Shown: positions 25,371-34,200, numbered from the stretch's first letter. The stretch is DNA of 34,533 bases from an uncultured Pseudomonadota bacterium (GCA_913061055.1 CAJXVA010000037.1:1-34533); one strand, 5' to 3'. Numbers and translations are program-made. The notes: a model not told the origin generated them from the letters alone.

Positions 25371-26660
25371 ATGATCAAGTACCTCGGCTCCAAGCGGACG
25401 CTGCTGCCCACGCTCGTGGCCCTACTCGGTGAGTTCCCCGAGCTCAGCAGCGTGAGCGACGTGTTCTCGGGCACGTCTCGGGTTGGGCACGCGTTCAAGG
25501 GCGCAGGCTGGCGGGTCGAGGCCAACGACCACAACGCCTACGCCCACTGCCTCGCGACCTGCTATGTGCAGGCCGACCGCGACCGGTGGCACGACGACGC
25601 CGCAAAGCTCGTCGAGGAGTTCAACCGCCTGCCCGGTGAGCCCGGCTACTTCACCGAAACCTTCTGCGAGCGCTCGAGGTTTTTCCAGCCGCACAACGGT
25701 GCGCGCGTCGATGCCATCCGCGAGGCCATCGCCGCGAAGGACCTGCCACCCGAGCTGCACGCCGTCCTGCTGATCTCCCTGATGGAGGCCGCCGACCGCG
25801 TCGACTCCACGTGTGGCCTGCAGATGGCCTACGTAAAGAAGTGGGCCAAACGGGCCTACAACGACCTCCAGCTCCGCGTCCCCGACATGCAGCCAGCCGT
25901 CACGCACGGACCGTGCCGTGCCCACCGCAGCGAAGCCCTCGACTTTGCCAAGACGGTGCGCACCCACGTCGCCTACGTCGACCCGCCGTACAACCAGCAC
26001 AGCTACCTCTCGAACTATCACATCTGGGAGAGCCTGGTCCTTTGGGACAAGCCCGAGGTCTACGGCATCGCGTGCAAGCGTGTCGATTGTCGCGAGCGCA
26101 AGAGCGACTTCAACTCCAAGCCGCGCCACGCCGATGCGTTCGCGCAGGTCATGCAACAACTGCAGGCGCCGTTCCTGGTCGTCTCGTTCAACAACGAGGG
26201 CTACCAAAGCCGAGAGCAACTCGAGGCAACGCTCTCTGCCCTCGGTGATGTGTTCGTCATCGCCAAAGACTTCAAGCGGTACGTCGGCGCACAGATCGGG
26301 ATCTACAATCCAAGCGGCACCAAAGTCGGCGACATCAGCCACCTGCGCAACGAGGAATACATCTACCTCGTGGCCCGCCCCGGCTTGTCCGATCTGGTCC
26401 CCGATGCGCTGGACCGACTGGGACGTTTTGCGGCGCGCGTGGATGATCCTGGCGTGGCCAGCGGAGACGACCGGGTCTCCCGCGTCGAGGCTGTCCTGCG
26501 AGACGTCGGGCCGCAGACATTGGCCGGACTCCGCCGCGAAACCGGACTGAGCGACTACCAGGCGCGCATGGCCCTCGAGAGCCTGGTCGGCCGCGGTGTG
26601 GTCGAAAGCGTTCCGGGCCGCAGCAAGCGCTACCAGGTCGTGGCAAGCTCTCCCGTATGA
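25371..26660 (+). CDS. Orphan D12-class adenine-specific DNA methyltransferase
   Basis: 429 residues, ATG 50 bp after the surface protein gene. The start MIKYLGSKRTLLP is the AdoMet-binding N-terminus typical of D12-class (Dam/FokI-like) N6-adenine methyltransferases, motif I follows (DVFSGTSRVGHAFKGAG), and the catalytic motif IV is DPPYN at residues 204-208. A C-terminal ~70-residue part (SRVEAVLRDVGPQTLAGLRR, then SDYQARMALESLVGRGVVE) is a winged-helix, probably DNA-binding. No restriction enzyme is next to it, so it looks solitary, e.g. regulatory. Its sequence is not closest to Dam, so the target cannot be read. The stop overlaps the lipoprotein gene start at 26657 (ATGA). Confidence 0.9.
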   Translation: MIKYLGSKRTLLPTLVALLGEFPELSSVSDVFSGTSRVGHAFKGAGWRVEANDHNAYAHCLATCYVQADRDRWHDDAAKLVEEFNRLPGEPGYFTETFCERSRFFQPHNGARVDAIREAIAAKDLPPELHAVLLISLMEAADRVDSTCGLQMAYVKKWAKRAYNDLQLRVPDMQPAVTHGPCRAHRSEALDFAKTVRTHVAYVDPPYNQHSYLSNYHIWESLVLWDKPEVYGIACKRVDCRERKSDFNSKPRHADAFAQVMQQLQAPFLVVSFNNEGYQSREQLEATLSALGDVFVIAKDFKRYVGAQIGIYNPSGTKVGDISHLRNEEYIYLVARPGLSDLVPDALDRLGRFAARVDDPGVASGDDRVSRVEAVLRDVGPQTLAGLRRETGLSDYQARMALESLVGRGVVESVPGRSKRYQVVASSPV

Positions 26661-27187
26661 CCCGCTTCTGCGTTTCGGCTGCGCTTTTGCTCACCGCCTG
26701 CAGCGCCAACAACTCCGAAGCCACGACCACCGACAGCCCGGCCAGCTCGGCCTCCGTCGGCTCGGAGGGCAGCACCGAATCTGCGGAGTCCGACGCGTCC
26801 GCACCCGAGGGCCAGGCCAACGTCACCACCGTCACCGCGACCGGAGAGGCGGGCAGCTACACCTTCGCGGTCACCCTCGCGAGCCCCGATACCGGCTGCG
26901 ACCAGTACGCCAACTGGTGGGAGGTCCTCAACGCCGACGGCGCCCTGCTCTACCGCCGCATTCTCGGGCACAGCCACGTCGATGAGCAGCCGTTCTCTCG
27001 AACCGGTGGACCCGTCGCCGTCGATGCGGAGCAGGTCGTCTTCGTCCGAGCGCACATGAACAACGGTGGCTTCGGGGGCGTGCTGACAGGGACCGTTGCG
27101 GGTGGTTTTTCGGAGGCCCGAGCCCTGCCGGAGATCGCCGCGAGCATCGAGGCCGCGGAGCCTCAGCCCACCGGCTGCGCCTTCTGA
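26657..27187 (+). CDS. Lipoprotein of a small beta-domain family
   Basis: 176 residues. Starts inside the methyltransferase stop (ATGA), so it is coupled to it. Signal MTRFCVSAALLLTAC with lipobox LTAC, a ~45-residue Ser/Thr/Glu linker, then a ~115-residue beta-rich domain (GSYTFAVTLASPDTGCDQY; WWEVLNADGALLYRRILGHS; VVFVRAHMNNGGFGG) that I recognise as a widespread uncharacterised secreted domain with a conserved HSHVDEQPF and RAHMNNGG. Two Cys (TGCDQ and the final GCAF) may form a disulfide. Why it should be coupled to a DNA methyltransferase is unclear. Its 3' end overlaps, on the other strand, a 57-residue lipoprotein gene. Confidence 0.8.
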   Translation: MTRFCVSAALLLTACSANNSEATTTDSPASSASVGSEGSTESAESDASAPEGQANVTTVTATGEAGSYTFAVTLASPDTGCDQYANWWEVLNADGALLYRRILGHSHVDEQPFSRTGGPVAVDAEQVVFVRAHMNNGGFGGVLTGTVAGGFSEARALPEIAASIEAAEPQPTGCAF

Positions 27188-27336
27188 GCGACCCGCACCT
27201 CGGGCTCCGCCGCGGCGTCGACCTCCGTGGGTCTCGGAGACTCGAGGGGAACCAGAACCTCTGTACCGGCAGAGGCGTTTGCGCGGCAGGCCCCCACAAG
27301 CAGCGCAAACCCCAGCATTCCCGCCCGGCCTAGCAT
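27163..27336 (-). CDS. 57-residue lipoprotein
   Basis: ATG at 27336, stop at 27163. The sequence starts MLGRAGMLGFALLVGAC, a clean lipoprotein signal with lipobox VGAC, followed by a ~40-residue hydrophilic chain (ASAGTEVLVPLESPRPTEVD) with no Cys. It overlaps the end of the lipoprotein gene at 26657-27187 by 25 bp in convergent orientation. The signal peptide and lack of stop codons make it a believable gene although it is short. An alternative start is the Met at residue 7. Function unknown. Confidence 0.6.
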   Translation of the reverse strand: MLGRAGMLGFALLVGACRANASAGTEVLVPLESPRPTEVDAAAEPEVRVAQKAQPVG

Positions 27337-27365
27337 CGCCCGTAGCGTACCTGTTGCGTTCCGAC

Positions 27366-27394
27366 TTGACGGATCCTCAACCCTTGGGCAACCT
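27366..27394 (+). promoter_or_regulatory. Possible promoter of tRNA-Arg
   Basis: TTGACG (27366-27371) is a good -35 box; CAACCT (27389-27394) after 17 bases is a poor -10 match but keeps A2 and T6. Initiation near 27401 would leave a leader of a few bases before the tRNA at 27407. Confidence 0.4.
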
Positions 27395-27406
27395 GGCCGC
27401 CGTTCT

Positions 27407-27480
27407 GCACTCGTAGCTCAGCTGGATAGAGCATCTGGCTTCGAACCAGAGGGCCGGAGGTTCGAATCCTTCCGGGTGCA
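27407..27480 (+). tRNA. tRNA-Arg (anticodon UCG)
   Basis: A complete cloverleaf of 74 bases. The acceptor stem is GCACTCG with CGGGTGC (one G-U pair) and discriminator A at 27480; D arm GCTC...GAGC; anticodon stem TCTGG/CCAGA with loop CTTCGAA, anticodon TCG, which reads CGA (Arg); T arm GGAGG-TTCGAAT-CCTTC (one G-U). CCA is not encoded: CTCC follows. A tyrosine integrase gene lies about 110 bp downstream on the same strand, so the 3' half of the tRNA is the likely attachment site of the island to the right. Confidence 0.95.
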
Positions 27481-27506
27481 CTCCCCAAATCAGAAGAACC
27501 ACAGCC

Positions 27507-27540
27507 TCCCCCCCGGAAGGGGGGGACAGCTGTCCCTGGC
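27507..27540. repeat. GC hairpin and 14-bp palindrome, REP-like
   Basis: TCCCCCCC (27507-27514) and GGGGGGGA (27519-27526) form an 8-bp stem with GGAA loop; overlapping it GGGACAGCTGTCCC (27523-27536) is a perfect 14-bp palindrome followed by TGGCAC. It could end transcription of the tRNA or the integrase leader, and resembles, from memory, palindromic repeats scattered in related genomes. Confidence 0.6.
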
Positions 27541-27588
27541 ACCTCATCCCGGATGCCGCCCCACGCGAGTTCGTGGCGTCATCGGGGG

Positions 27589-28770
27589 ATGTATGATGAC
27601 CACGCCAGGCAGGCGGCCATCCAGGATTGTCTCGCGACGCTTCAGGCCGCGACGGCAGTAGAGTCCCGCTCCGAAACCGTCCGGGAGGCAGCAGACGAGT
27701 ACTGCGACGCCGTCGCGGGGCGCCACAAGCCAAGCACGGAGGCCAACCGCGAGTACTACCTCGGGCGCTTCTCCAAAGCTCTCGGCGAAGTTGCGCTTGC
27801 GGATCTCGACGTAGACGACGTGAGCCTCTGGCTCAACACCCTGCCGGTCAAGAGCCACCACAACGTCTGTACCGTCCTCGAGCCGTTCCTCAAGTGGGCG
27901 AGTCAGAACGGTTGGCCCCACGCCTATCAAGCGAAGCCGGTGCGGCTGAAGCGGGACGCCCCAGAGCGTCACCGCTACCTCAGCTGGATGGAGTTTGCCC
28001 GCGCGGCGACCGCGCGGGACCTCTACTCGAAGAATCCGCGATCGAGGTCCGTCACTGTCGACGCGCTGTGGATGTCGCTGGTGACCCCGTTTCGCTCAGG
28101 CGAGGTCGTCACGCTCCGCGCCGAAGAGGTGTCGCCTATGGGCGACTACATCTTCCTGCAGGACTCGAAGACTGGCGGCCGCAAGGTCTGGCTCGGACAG
28201 CGAGCGCGGTCGATCGTCCAGCGATTGCGCTCTCGGGCGTCGGGGTCGCGCAAGTACCTGTTCCCCGGTCGGGACCACAGCCACATCTTGCAGCCGAGCC
28301 TCTCGAAGGCATGGCGGAGGCTCGCCGATTCCGCCGGACTCGAAGACGTGGTGCTCCACGACCTCCGCCGGACATGGGCGTCCTTGGCCCTCGACAGCGG
28401 GGAGCATATGCAGTCGATCCGCATCGCCCTTGGCCACAGCACCAAGCACATGACCGCACGCTACGCCCATCTTGGCGATGAGCGTTTGTCGGATGTCGCG
28501 ACGCGAGTCGAGCAACGGTTGCTGGACAGCCTCAAGTACCAGCTCGAGCTCCCGCTCCCCGAGCCCGACCCAGTCGAAATCCACGAGTTGACCGAATGCC
28601 AACGTAGCCTCCTGTGTTGCCCCGGATCGGAGGTGTTCCCACGCGGCCCGGGCCAGGCGCAGGCGGCACTTGCCCTCGTCCGGCATGGGCTCCTCGTCGA
28701 GCTTCGCAAGGGCGCCTACGGGCGAACGCCGAACGGCGAGGAACTCCGGGGGGTGTCCAATGCGACGTAG
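27589..28770 (+). CDS. int: Tyrosine recombinase (integrase) with C-terminal winged-helix-like extension
   Basis: 393 residues from the ATG at 27589 (MYDDHARQAAIQDC); the frame is open to 27553. The N-terminal SAM-like core-binding domain (~45-130, KPSTEANREYYLGRFSKALG) precedes the catalytic domain with Arg in TPFRSGEVVTLRAEEV, a Lys in QDSKTGGRKVWL, HDLRRTWAS (His-x-x-Arg) and LGHSTKHMTARYAHL with the His and nucleophilic Tyr. After the catalytic domain comes an extra ~70 residues (TECQRSLLCC; ALALVRHGLLVELRKGAY) that resembles a small winged helix ending in TPNGEEL. It lies directly after tRNA-Arg, so it is the integrase of an island inserted in that gene. The next gene overlaps by 11 bp. 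Confidence 0.92.
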   Translation: MYDDHARQAAIQDCLATLQAATAVESRSETVREAADEYCDAVAGRHKPSTEANREYYLGRFSKALGEVALADLDVDDVSLWLNTLPVKSHHNVCTVLEPFLKWASQNGWPHAYQAKPVRLKRDAPERHRYLSWMEFARAATARDLYSKNPRSRSVTVDALWMSLVTPFRSGEVVTLRAEEVSPMGDYIFLQDSKTGGRKVWLGQRARSIVQRLRSRASGSRKYLFPGRDHSHILQPSLSKAWRRLADSAGLEDVVLHDLRRTWASLALDSGEHMQSIRIALGHSTKHMTARYAHLGDERLSDVATRVEQRLLDSLKYQLELPLPEPDPVEIHELTECQRSLLCCPGSEVFPRGPGQAQAALALVRHGLLVELRKGAYGRTPNGEELRGVSNAT

Positions 28771-29056
28771 CAACCTTCGCCCCTCGCACTGGCTACGCGC
28801 CGGCGTCCTCTGCATCCGAACGTCCGGAGCCCGTGGCCGCGTCCGATACCGCATGCAAATGCGCGACGGCTCGGTGGTCTCCGCCGGCGTATTCGAGACG
28901 ATCGCCGCCGCCATCCGGCACGGACACGCTTTCGCAACGAAACGCCAGAGACAGCTCGATCTCCAGTCCGCACCCGCTGGGTCTGAACGTTGGCTCTGGC
29001 GTGGCGGAGACCTGGAGGAGATCGCAGCTGGGGTCCGAGGAGGCGCGAGAACATGA
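28760..29056 (+). CDS. Small basic protein of unknown function
   Basis: 98 residues, ATG at 28760 overlapping the end of the integrase gene by 11 bp, and its stop overlapping the next start (ATGA). Rich in Arg (MRRSNLRPSHWLRAGVL; VRYRMQMRDGSVVSAGVFET) with a beta-then-helix look; no family is recognised. It sits where islands and phage satellites usually keep an excisionase or small regulator, which is only a position-based guess. Confidence 0.6.
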   Translation: MRRSNLRPSHWLRAGVLCIRTSGARGRVRYRMQMRDGSVVSAGVFETIAAAIRHGHAFATKRQRQLDLQSAPAGSERWLWRGGDLEEIAAGVRGGART

Positions 29057-29478
29057 GCCGGGATCGCGCTCCCTCGGACCAGCAGCTGGCCCTTGGGCTG
29101 GACCCTGTCCCCAAGCCAGCATCCCGACTGCCAGCGCGTCGAAGGCCGCGGAATACGTCGCCGTGGACCCCGTCCTCTGACCACGACACCTCCCGCGAGG
29201 CGGCGGCGCATGTCGCCAAGACCGGGCTCGCCGGGAAGGTCCAGCGGCAGGTCCTGGCGTCCATCGTCGCCCAGGACGCGACCGCGCAGCAGCTCGAGCA
29301 GCGCCTCTGCGTCGCCGGTAACACGATCCGCCCGCGGCTCCGCGAACTCGAGACGCTTCGCTTCATCGAGCACGTCGGCAACTACCGCAAGGCCCCGTCC
29401 GGGAGGCGGGCGAAGGTCTACCAGGCCACTCAGGCCGGCGTGAGAGCTCTGGAGGGGGGTCCTCATGGCTCGAAGTAG
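29053..29478 (+). CDS. Winged-helix protein of the island
   Basis: 141 residues from the ATG at 29053. An N-terminal ~50-residue disordered, basic part is followed by HDTSREAAAHVAKTGLAGKV, a motif common in phage winged-helix proteins, then QRQVLASIVAQDATAQQLEQ, RLRELETLRFIEHVG and AKVYQATQAGVRAL, the helix-turn-helix and wing of a MarR/phage-type winged helix. It is probably a DNA-binding regulator of the island. Start fixed by ATGA overlap with the preceding gene. Confidence 0.7.
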   Translation: MSRDRAPSDQQLALGLDPVPKPASRLPARRRPRNTSPWTPSSDHDTSREAAAHVAKTGLAGKVQRQVLASIVAQDATAQQLEQRLCVAGNTIRPRLRELETLRFIEHVGNYRKAPSGRRAKVYQATQAGVRALEGGPHGSK

Positions 29479-29480
29479 CG

Positions 29481-30824
29481 ATGACGATCTTCTACGCAAA
29501 GACCCGCATCGACTCCATGTCGCACGACAGGACGCGCTGGTTCTCCGAACGAGAGCACGGCCTCATGCTCCAGTGCAAGACCACCAGTCGCTTCGGGATC
29601 CTCGAGCGATCTCTGGCTGGAATGGCCCGCAAAGCTTCGGGCGACGGCCAGACTCTGACAGTCACGCCGGCGCAGATCGAGGAGTCGATTTCGCGCCTCT
29701 CGAACACCGGCCACGTCGTCTGGTTCCGCGAACACGAGGTCCTTTGGTGGGTCGAAATGGCCGACGAACAGAAGCCAACCGACCCCGCAAAACAACCCAA
29801 CTACTGGACCCAACTTCGAACCCAACTTCTACCCAAGTTGGTTAACCAAGTTAGGGTCGCAATTTGCACCCGATATCCGGTTTTGGTTTCCGGGAAAACC
29901 GAAGGAAACCCGGAGCCTGCGAAGAAGTTAGTTAACCAAGTTGGTTTATTCGGCTCCCTAGATAGAGATCAAGATCGAGATTTAGATCAAGATCGAGATC
30001 GAGATCGAGATCGAGTTAACCCGAATCGCGGGACCGCGATTCGGAGGCACGCTCGGGCCAAGCCGAATGGTCGCAAGGCCAAGCAAGACCTCGGCGTCGA
30101 TCCGGAACTCATCGACGGAGTGATCGGACACTTCAACGCGTGCCGCGCAGCGGTCATCGACGCCGGCACCGGATATCGGACGAGCAGTGCCTGCCACCGC
30201 AAGCCGATCGCGAAGGCGACGAAGCGCGAGGGCGCGTCGTTCGAGGATTGGCGGGAGCGAATCGACCGGCTCACCGAAGCCGCAACCCGGGATGAGTTCT
30301 GGCGCCCCCACCTGACCCCCGAGCACCTGCACTGGCAGAAGAACTGGGAGCGGTGGTCGCACGACAGCTCGATCCCGACAGCGCGGTCGGGACGGACCCC
30401 TAACCACGCGCCCAGCAACTTCAACGGGCCTGACTCGATCGGGCTGCTCCGGTGCTGTGACACCCTCCAGGAGCACGACATCGCCCTGGTGCTACGCGTC
30501 GCCGGCCGGATCAGCCAGCGACTACAGCGTCCCACACGCCAGATCTTGGGGGTCGGACGGGCGGGAGGCCTCTGGCCCGCGCGAAGCCTCCTGGTCGTGT
30601 GCTCGATGCGGCTGGGCGTGAATCGCGAGGAGATAGCCGAACTCATGGGACGACGCACAAACACCCTGACGAACTACGCGTCCGGGTTTCGTCGCCGGGC
30701 TCGCCGCGACACCGAGCTTCGGCGCGCCTACTTCGAGATCGTCGAAGCCGAACAGTTCGCCGCGCGGTGCTCCGCCGCCGCCGGAGAGATGAGCCGTGGT
30801 CTCGGCCCGGAGTCAGGATGGTGA
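29481..30824 (+). CDS. Replication-initiator-like protein of the island
   Basis: 447 residues. The N-terminal ~95 residues (SRFGILERSLAGMARKASGD; PAQIEESISRLSNTGHVVWF) look like a winged-helix DNA-binding domain of phage replication-initiator type. A hinge follows: TQLRTQLLPKLVNQV and a run of alternating Asp/Arg, DRDQDRDLDQDRDRDRDR, as found in phage Rep proteins. The C-terminal ~110 residues (RISQRLQRPTRQILGVG; EEIAELMGRRTNTLTNYASG) have a helix-turn-helix resembling DnaA domain IV. The gene contains iteron-like repeats and a GATC-rich array (see those entries), so it may carry its own origin. It starts 2 bp after the previous stop. Replication role is inferred; no polymerase, primase or helicase motif is visible. 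Confidence 0.65.
   Translation: MTIFYAKTRIDSMSHDRTRWFSEREHGLMLQCKTTSRFGILERSLAGMARKASGDGQTLTVTPAQIEESISRLSNTGHVVWFREHEVLWWVEMADEQKPTDPAKQPNYWTQLRTQLLPKLVNQVRVAICTRYPVLVSGKTEGNPEPAKKLVNQVGLFGSLDRDQDRDLDQDRDRDRDRVNPNRGTAIRRHARAKPNGRKAKQDLGVDPELIDGVIGHFNACRAAVIDAGTGYRTSSACHRKPIAKATKREGASFEDWRERIDRLTEAATRDEFWRPHLTPEHLHWQKNWERWSHDSSIPTARSGRTPNHAPSNFNGPDSIGLLRCCDTLQEHDIALVLRVAGRISQRLQRPTRQILGVGRAGGLWPARSLLVVCSMRLGVNREEIAELMGRRTNTLTNYASGFRRRARRDTELRRAYFEIVEAEQFAARCSAAAGEMSRGLGPESGW
29795..29942 (+). repeat. Iteron-like repeats inside the initiator gene
   Basis: ACCCAACT or ACCCAAGTT-type units begin at 29795, 29808, 29820, 29831 and 29844 (spacing 13, 12, 11, 13 bases) and a sixth, AACCAAGTT, at 29934. 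Units 29820-29828 and 29831-29839 are arranged as CCAACTT...AAGTTGG inverted halves. Spacing near one helical turn fits protein-binding iterons such as those in the lambda O gene. Confidence 0.5.
29961..30014 (+). repeat. Tandem hexamer array (GATCGA), nine units
   Basis: Nine units of GAT(C/A/T)(G/A/T)A fill 54 bases and encode the Asp-Arg run of the initiator protein; seven contain GATC. Confidence 0.85.
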
Positions 30825-31234
30825 CGCCGCCCCCACACTGATGCACCAAGTGTGACGCGGGCGTCGACGACTGCGTCGTCGACCGGAACGAGCCGGCACC
30901 CGTACGTACACGGCGGCCCGGAGCTGGAGATCTACGCGTGCCGCGGTTGCGACCACCCCGGCAAGACGACGCATCTAGGTCTTGGACGCGCCGCATACCG
31001 CATGTGCGGAGCGAGACAACACGAAGCCCGAGCCTCCAGCGGCGATGATGCGAATATGCCCACCGCGTCGGATAGGGGCACACCGCACCAAGTAAGCCGT
31101 GTTCGAGTCCTCGAGCACGACGCGAGCGCGTGCTCCGTACGACGTGCCGTGACGATGTCGTAGTTCTGGAGCGTGCCTGAGGTGTCGATATTCGGATATT
31201 GCATGTCGTCAGGTCAGCCACGACCCCTGGGTCG
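30825..31234. other. Gap with a possible broken minus-strand gene
   Basis: No intact gene stands out. On the minus strand, from ATG at 31204, MQYPNIDTSGTLQNYDIVTA is plausible, and after a frame change near 31130 RVVLEDSNTAYLVRCAPIRR and then GGHIRIIAAGGSGFVLSRSA follow up to a TAG at 30975. On the plus strand, near 30845 CTKCDAGVDDCVVDRNEPAP and then, in another frame, ELEIYACRGCDHPG could be halves of a small zinc-ribbon protein. Both readings need a frameshift, so at most one is real and either may be decayed. Confidence 0.35.
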
Positions 31235-34200
31235 CTAGTCATCGTCCCAGCCATCGTTGATGGCGTCAGGGCTCTCCTCCGCCAGCTCCACGTACGCTTC
31301 GACTGCTCGCTGAGTCGCGGCTAAGGCCTCCGCTTTCTTTCCTGCCTCCGACAGTCTAGAGGCGAGGCTGCGAAGGCTGTCTGCAAGGTTTCGGCTGAAC
31401 GCATCCGGGCGCTCCTTCGCCAGCTCCTCGTACTCGTCGACTGCTCGCTGGCTCGCGGTCAAGGCCTCCTCCCTCTTCCCAACTTCGGACAATCTCAAGC
31501 CCAGGTTGCTGAGACTCGCGGCAAAGCTGGGGGCGAAGGCATCGGGCTCCTCCTTCGCCAGCTCCTCGCATAAGTCGACTGCTCGCTGGCTCGCGGTCAG
31601 GGCCTCCCCCCTCTCCCCAACTTCCGACAGCATGATGCCGAGGTTGCTGAGCCCCGCTGCGAGTCTGGCCTTGGAGGCACCGGAACTCTCCTTCGCCAAC
31701 CCCTCGTACTCGTCGACCGCTCGCTGGGTTGTAGCCAGAGCCTCCCTCTTTTTCCCAACTTCGGACAGCATGATGCCGAGGTTGTTAAGGCTCGCGGCAA
31801 GGCTGGCGTTGAAGGCACCGGCGTGCTCCTTCGCCAACCCCTCGTACAGATCAACTGCTCGCTGAGCCGCGGTCAGGGCCTCCTCCCTCTTCCCAACTTC
31901 CGGCAGCATGATGCCAAGGTTGGTGAGCCCCGCCGCGAGTCTGGCGTTGAAGGCACCGGGGTGCTCCTTCGCCAACCCCTCGTATAGATCAACTGCTCGC
32001 TGAGTCGCGGTCAGGGCCTCCTCCCTCTTCCCAGCTTCCGACAATCCCACGCCCAGGTTGTTGAGCGCCGCTGCAAGCTTGGCGTTGAAGGCGGCGGGAT
32101 GCTCGTTCGCCAACCCCTCACACACGTCGACTGCTCGCAGGCTCGCGGTCAGCGCCTCCTCTTTCTTCCCAGCTTCCGACAGCCCGAAGGCGAGAGAGTC
32201 GAGACTTGCCGCAAGCTTGGGGGTGAAGGCATCAGGATCCTCCTTCGCCAACCCCTCGTACTCGTCGACTGCTCGCTGGCTCGCGGTTAGGGCTTCCTCC
32301 ATCTTCCCAGCTTCCAACAACCTCACAGCCAGGCTATTGAGCACCGGTGCAAGCTTGGCGTTGAAGGCACCGGGGTGCTCCCTCACCAGCTCCCCATACA
32401 CATCAACTGCTCGCTGAGTTACGGTAAGGGCCTCCGTCAGCTTCCCAGCTTCCGACAATCTCACCCCCAGGTTGCTGAGACTGTCTGCGAGCATCTGGCT
32501 GAAGGCATCGGGATGCCGCCCCGCCAGCTCGTCAAGCACGTCGGCGGCTCGCTGGCTCGCGGTCAGGGCTTCCCGCTTCTTCCCAACTTCCGACAATCTC
32601 ACGCCCAGGTTGTTGAGCCCCGTTGCAAGGCTGGCGTTGAAAGCACCAGGGTGCTCCTTCGCCAGCTCCTCGTACTCGTCGACTGCTCGCCGGGTCGCGG
32701 TCAGGGCCTCCTCCTTCTTCCCAACGTCCGACAGCATGATGCCGAGGTTACTGAGACTGTCCGCGAGGGCGGGGTTGAAGGCGTCGGGCCGCTCCCTTGC
32801 CAGCTCCTCGTACGCGTCGACTGCTCGCTGGCCCGCGGTCAGGGCCGCCTCCTTCTTCCCAACTTTCGACAGCATGATGCCGAGGTTGCTGAGACTCATT
32901 GCAAGGTCGGGGCCGACGGCGCCTGGACACTCCTTCGCCAGTTCCTCGTACACGTCGACTGCTCGCTGGCTCACGACCAGAGCCTCCTCCTTCTTCCCAA
33001 CTTCCGACAATCTCACGCCCAGGTTGCTGAGGGTGCCTGAAAGGTGGGTGCGGTAGGCGCCAGGGCGCTGCTTCACCAGCGTTTCGTATACGTCGACCGC
33101 TCGCTGAGTTGCGGTTAGGGCGTCCTCCTTCTTCCCAAGTTCCGACAACCTGGTGCCCAGGTTGCTGAGGGTAGTTGCAAGTCCGGGTCTGCATGCATCG
33201 GGGTGCGCGTGCGCCAGCGCCTCGAACAGATCGACTGCTCGCTGAGTCGCGGTCAGAGCCTTCTTCGGTTGCCCGATTTGCGCAAGGTGACTCCCGAGGT
33301 TGTCAAATCGGCGAGCATACGACATCTGCATTGAGGCATCCGCTGGGTCTGCAACGTCGAACCCGAGAACGGCCCGTCCTGCGAGAACGGCAGCGACTCC
33401 TCGTAGCACCACGGACGCCAGAGGGATTCGGCTGACGAGCGCGTCCGCATCGTCCGGACCCAAATCACTTAGCCCGCCTATGGCATCTTCGAGAAATCTG
33501 GCTGTTCTGGGTGCCCACGGCTCCTCCTGCGCCACTCCGACCCATGCACGCACTAGCGAGAAAGGATGTGCCCTCGCGGCTTCGAGCACCAGCGACTCCA
33601 GCGACTCCTTGTGCCAATCCGCAGCGCGCCCGAGCACTCGCAGAGCCTGCGCAGCCTGACTCGCACTTCCTTGCTCAAACGGCAGGCACGCAAGCACCTC
33701 TTCCCGCCTGACCTCGTTTGCAACGAGACGCTCCCCAACTCGATCGGGCTGGATCGGAGGCAGAATAGCGTCCCCCTGCCCGCTCGGAAGTGGATACAGC
33801 GTTTCGAACACACGCGCGAGCCCGTTCAGTTGCGGTGCGGATAGGCCCTCTGCTACGGGCAGCCGCTTCAACCAGTTCCGGGCTTCCGACTCGCTTCCAA
33901 CGGGACCGACCAGCGTCGCGAGCGCGGCGACCTGCGCCAGGACCCGTCTCCGGTCGTCGACGTTGCTCGTGTACTCCTCGCCCTTCGGCTCCCAGAACCT
34001 GTCCTTCTCACGTTCCAGCAACGCGTCGAACAGGCCACCACGACTCGCGGTGTCAGTGGATAGCTCCCCTTCGCTCGCCAGCAGCGCAGCCACGTGCAGG
34101 GTCAGCACCCCTTGGTCGAGCCATTCCTGCAAGCGTTCGTCTTCGGGAAGCGGAACCGGCTCGGAGTCGCGCCCGCGCGCCCTCTGAAACCGCTTCACCG

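Noticed and set aside
26335..26835. Minus-strand frame crossing the methyltransferase and lipoprotein genes
   Set aside because: No homologous motif; it covers two genes with better evidence.
28096..29499. 467-residue minus-strand frame over integrase and island genes
   Set aside because: Shadow of integrase with clear HxxR and Tyr motifs on the plus strand.
32058..33056. Plus-strand frames inside the TPR repeats
   Set aside because: Repetitive antisense readings produced by the 138-bp units.
31240..33311. CRISPR array
   Set aside because: The regular repeats are 138 bp, contiguous and in frame, encoding TPRs; there are no spacers.
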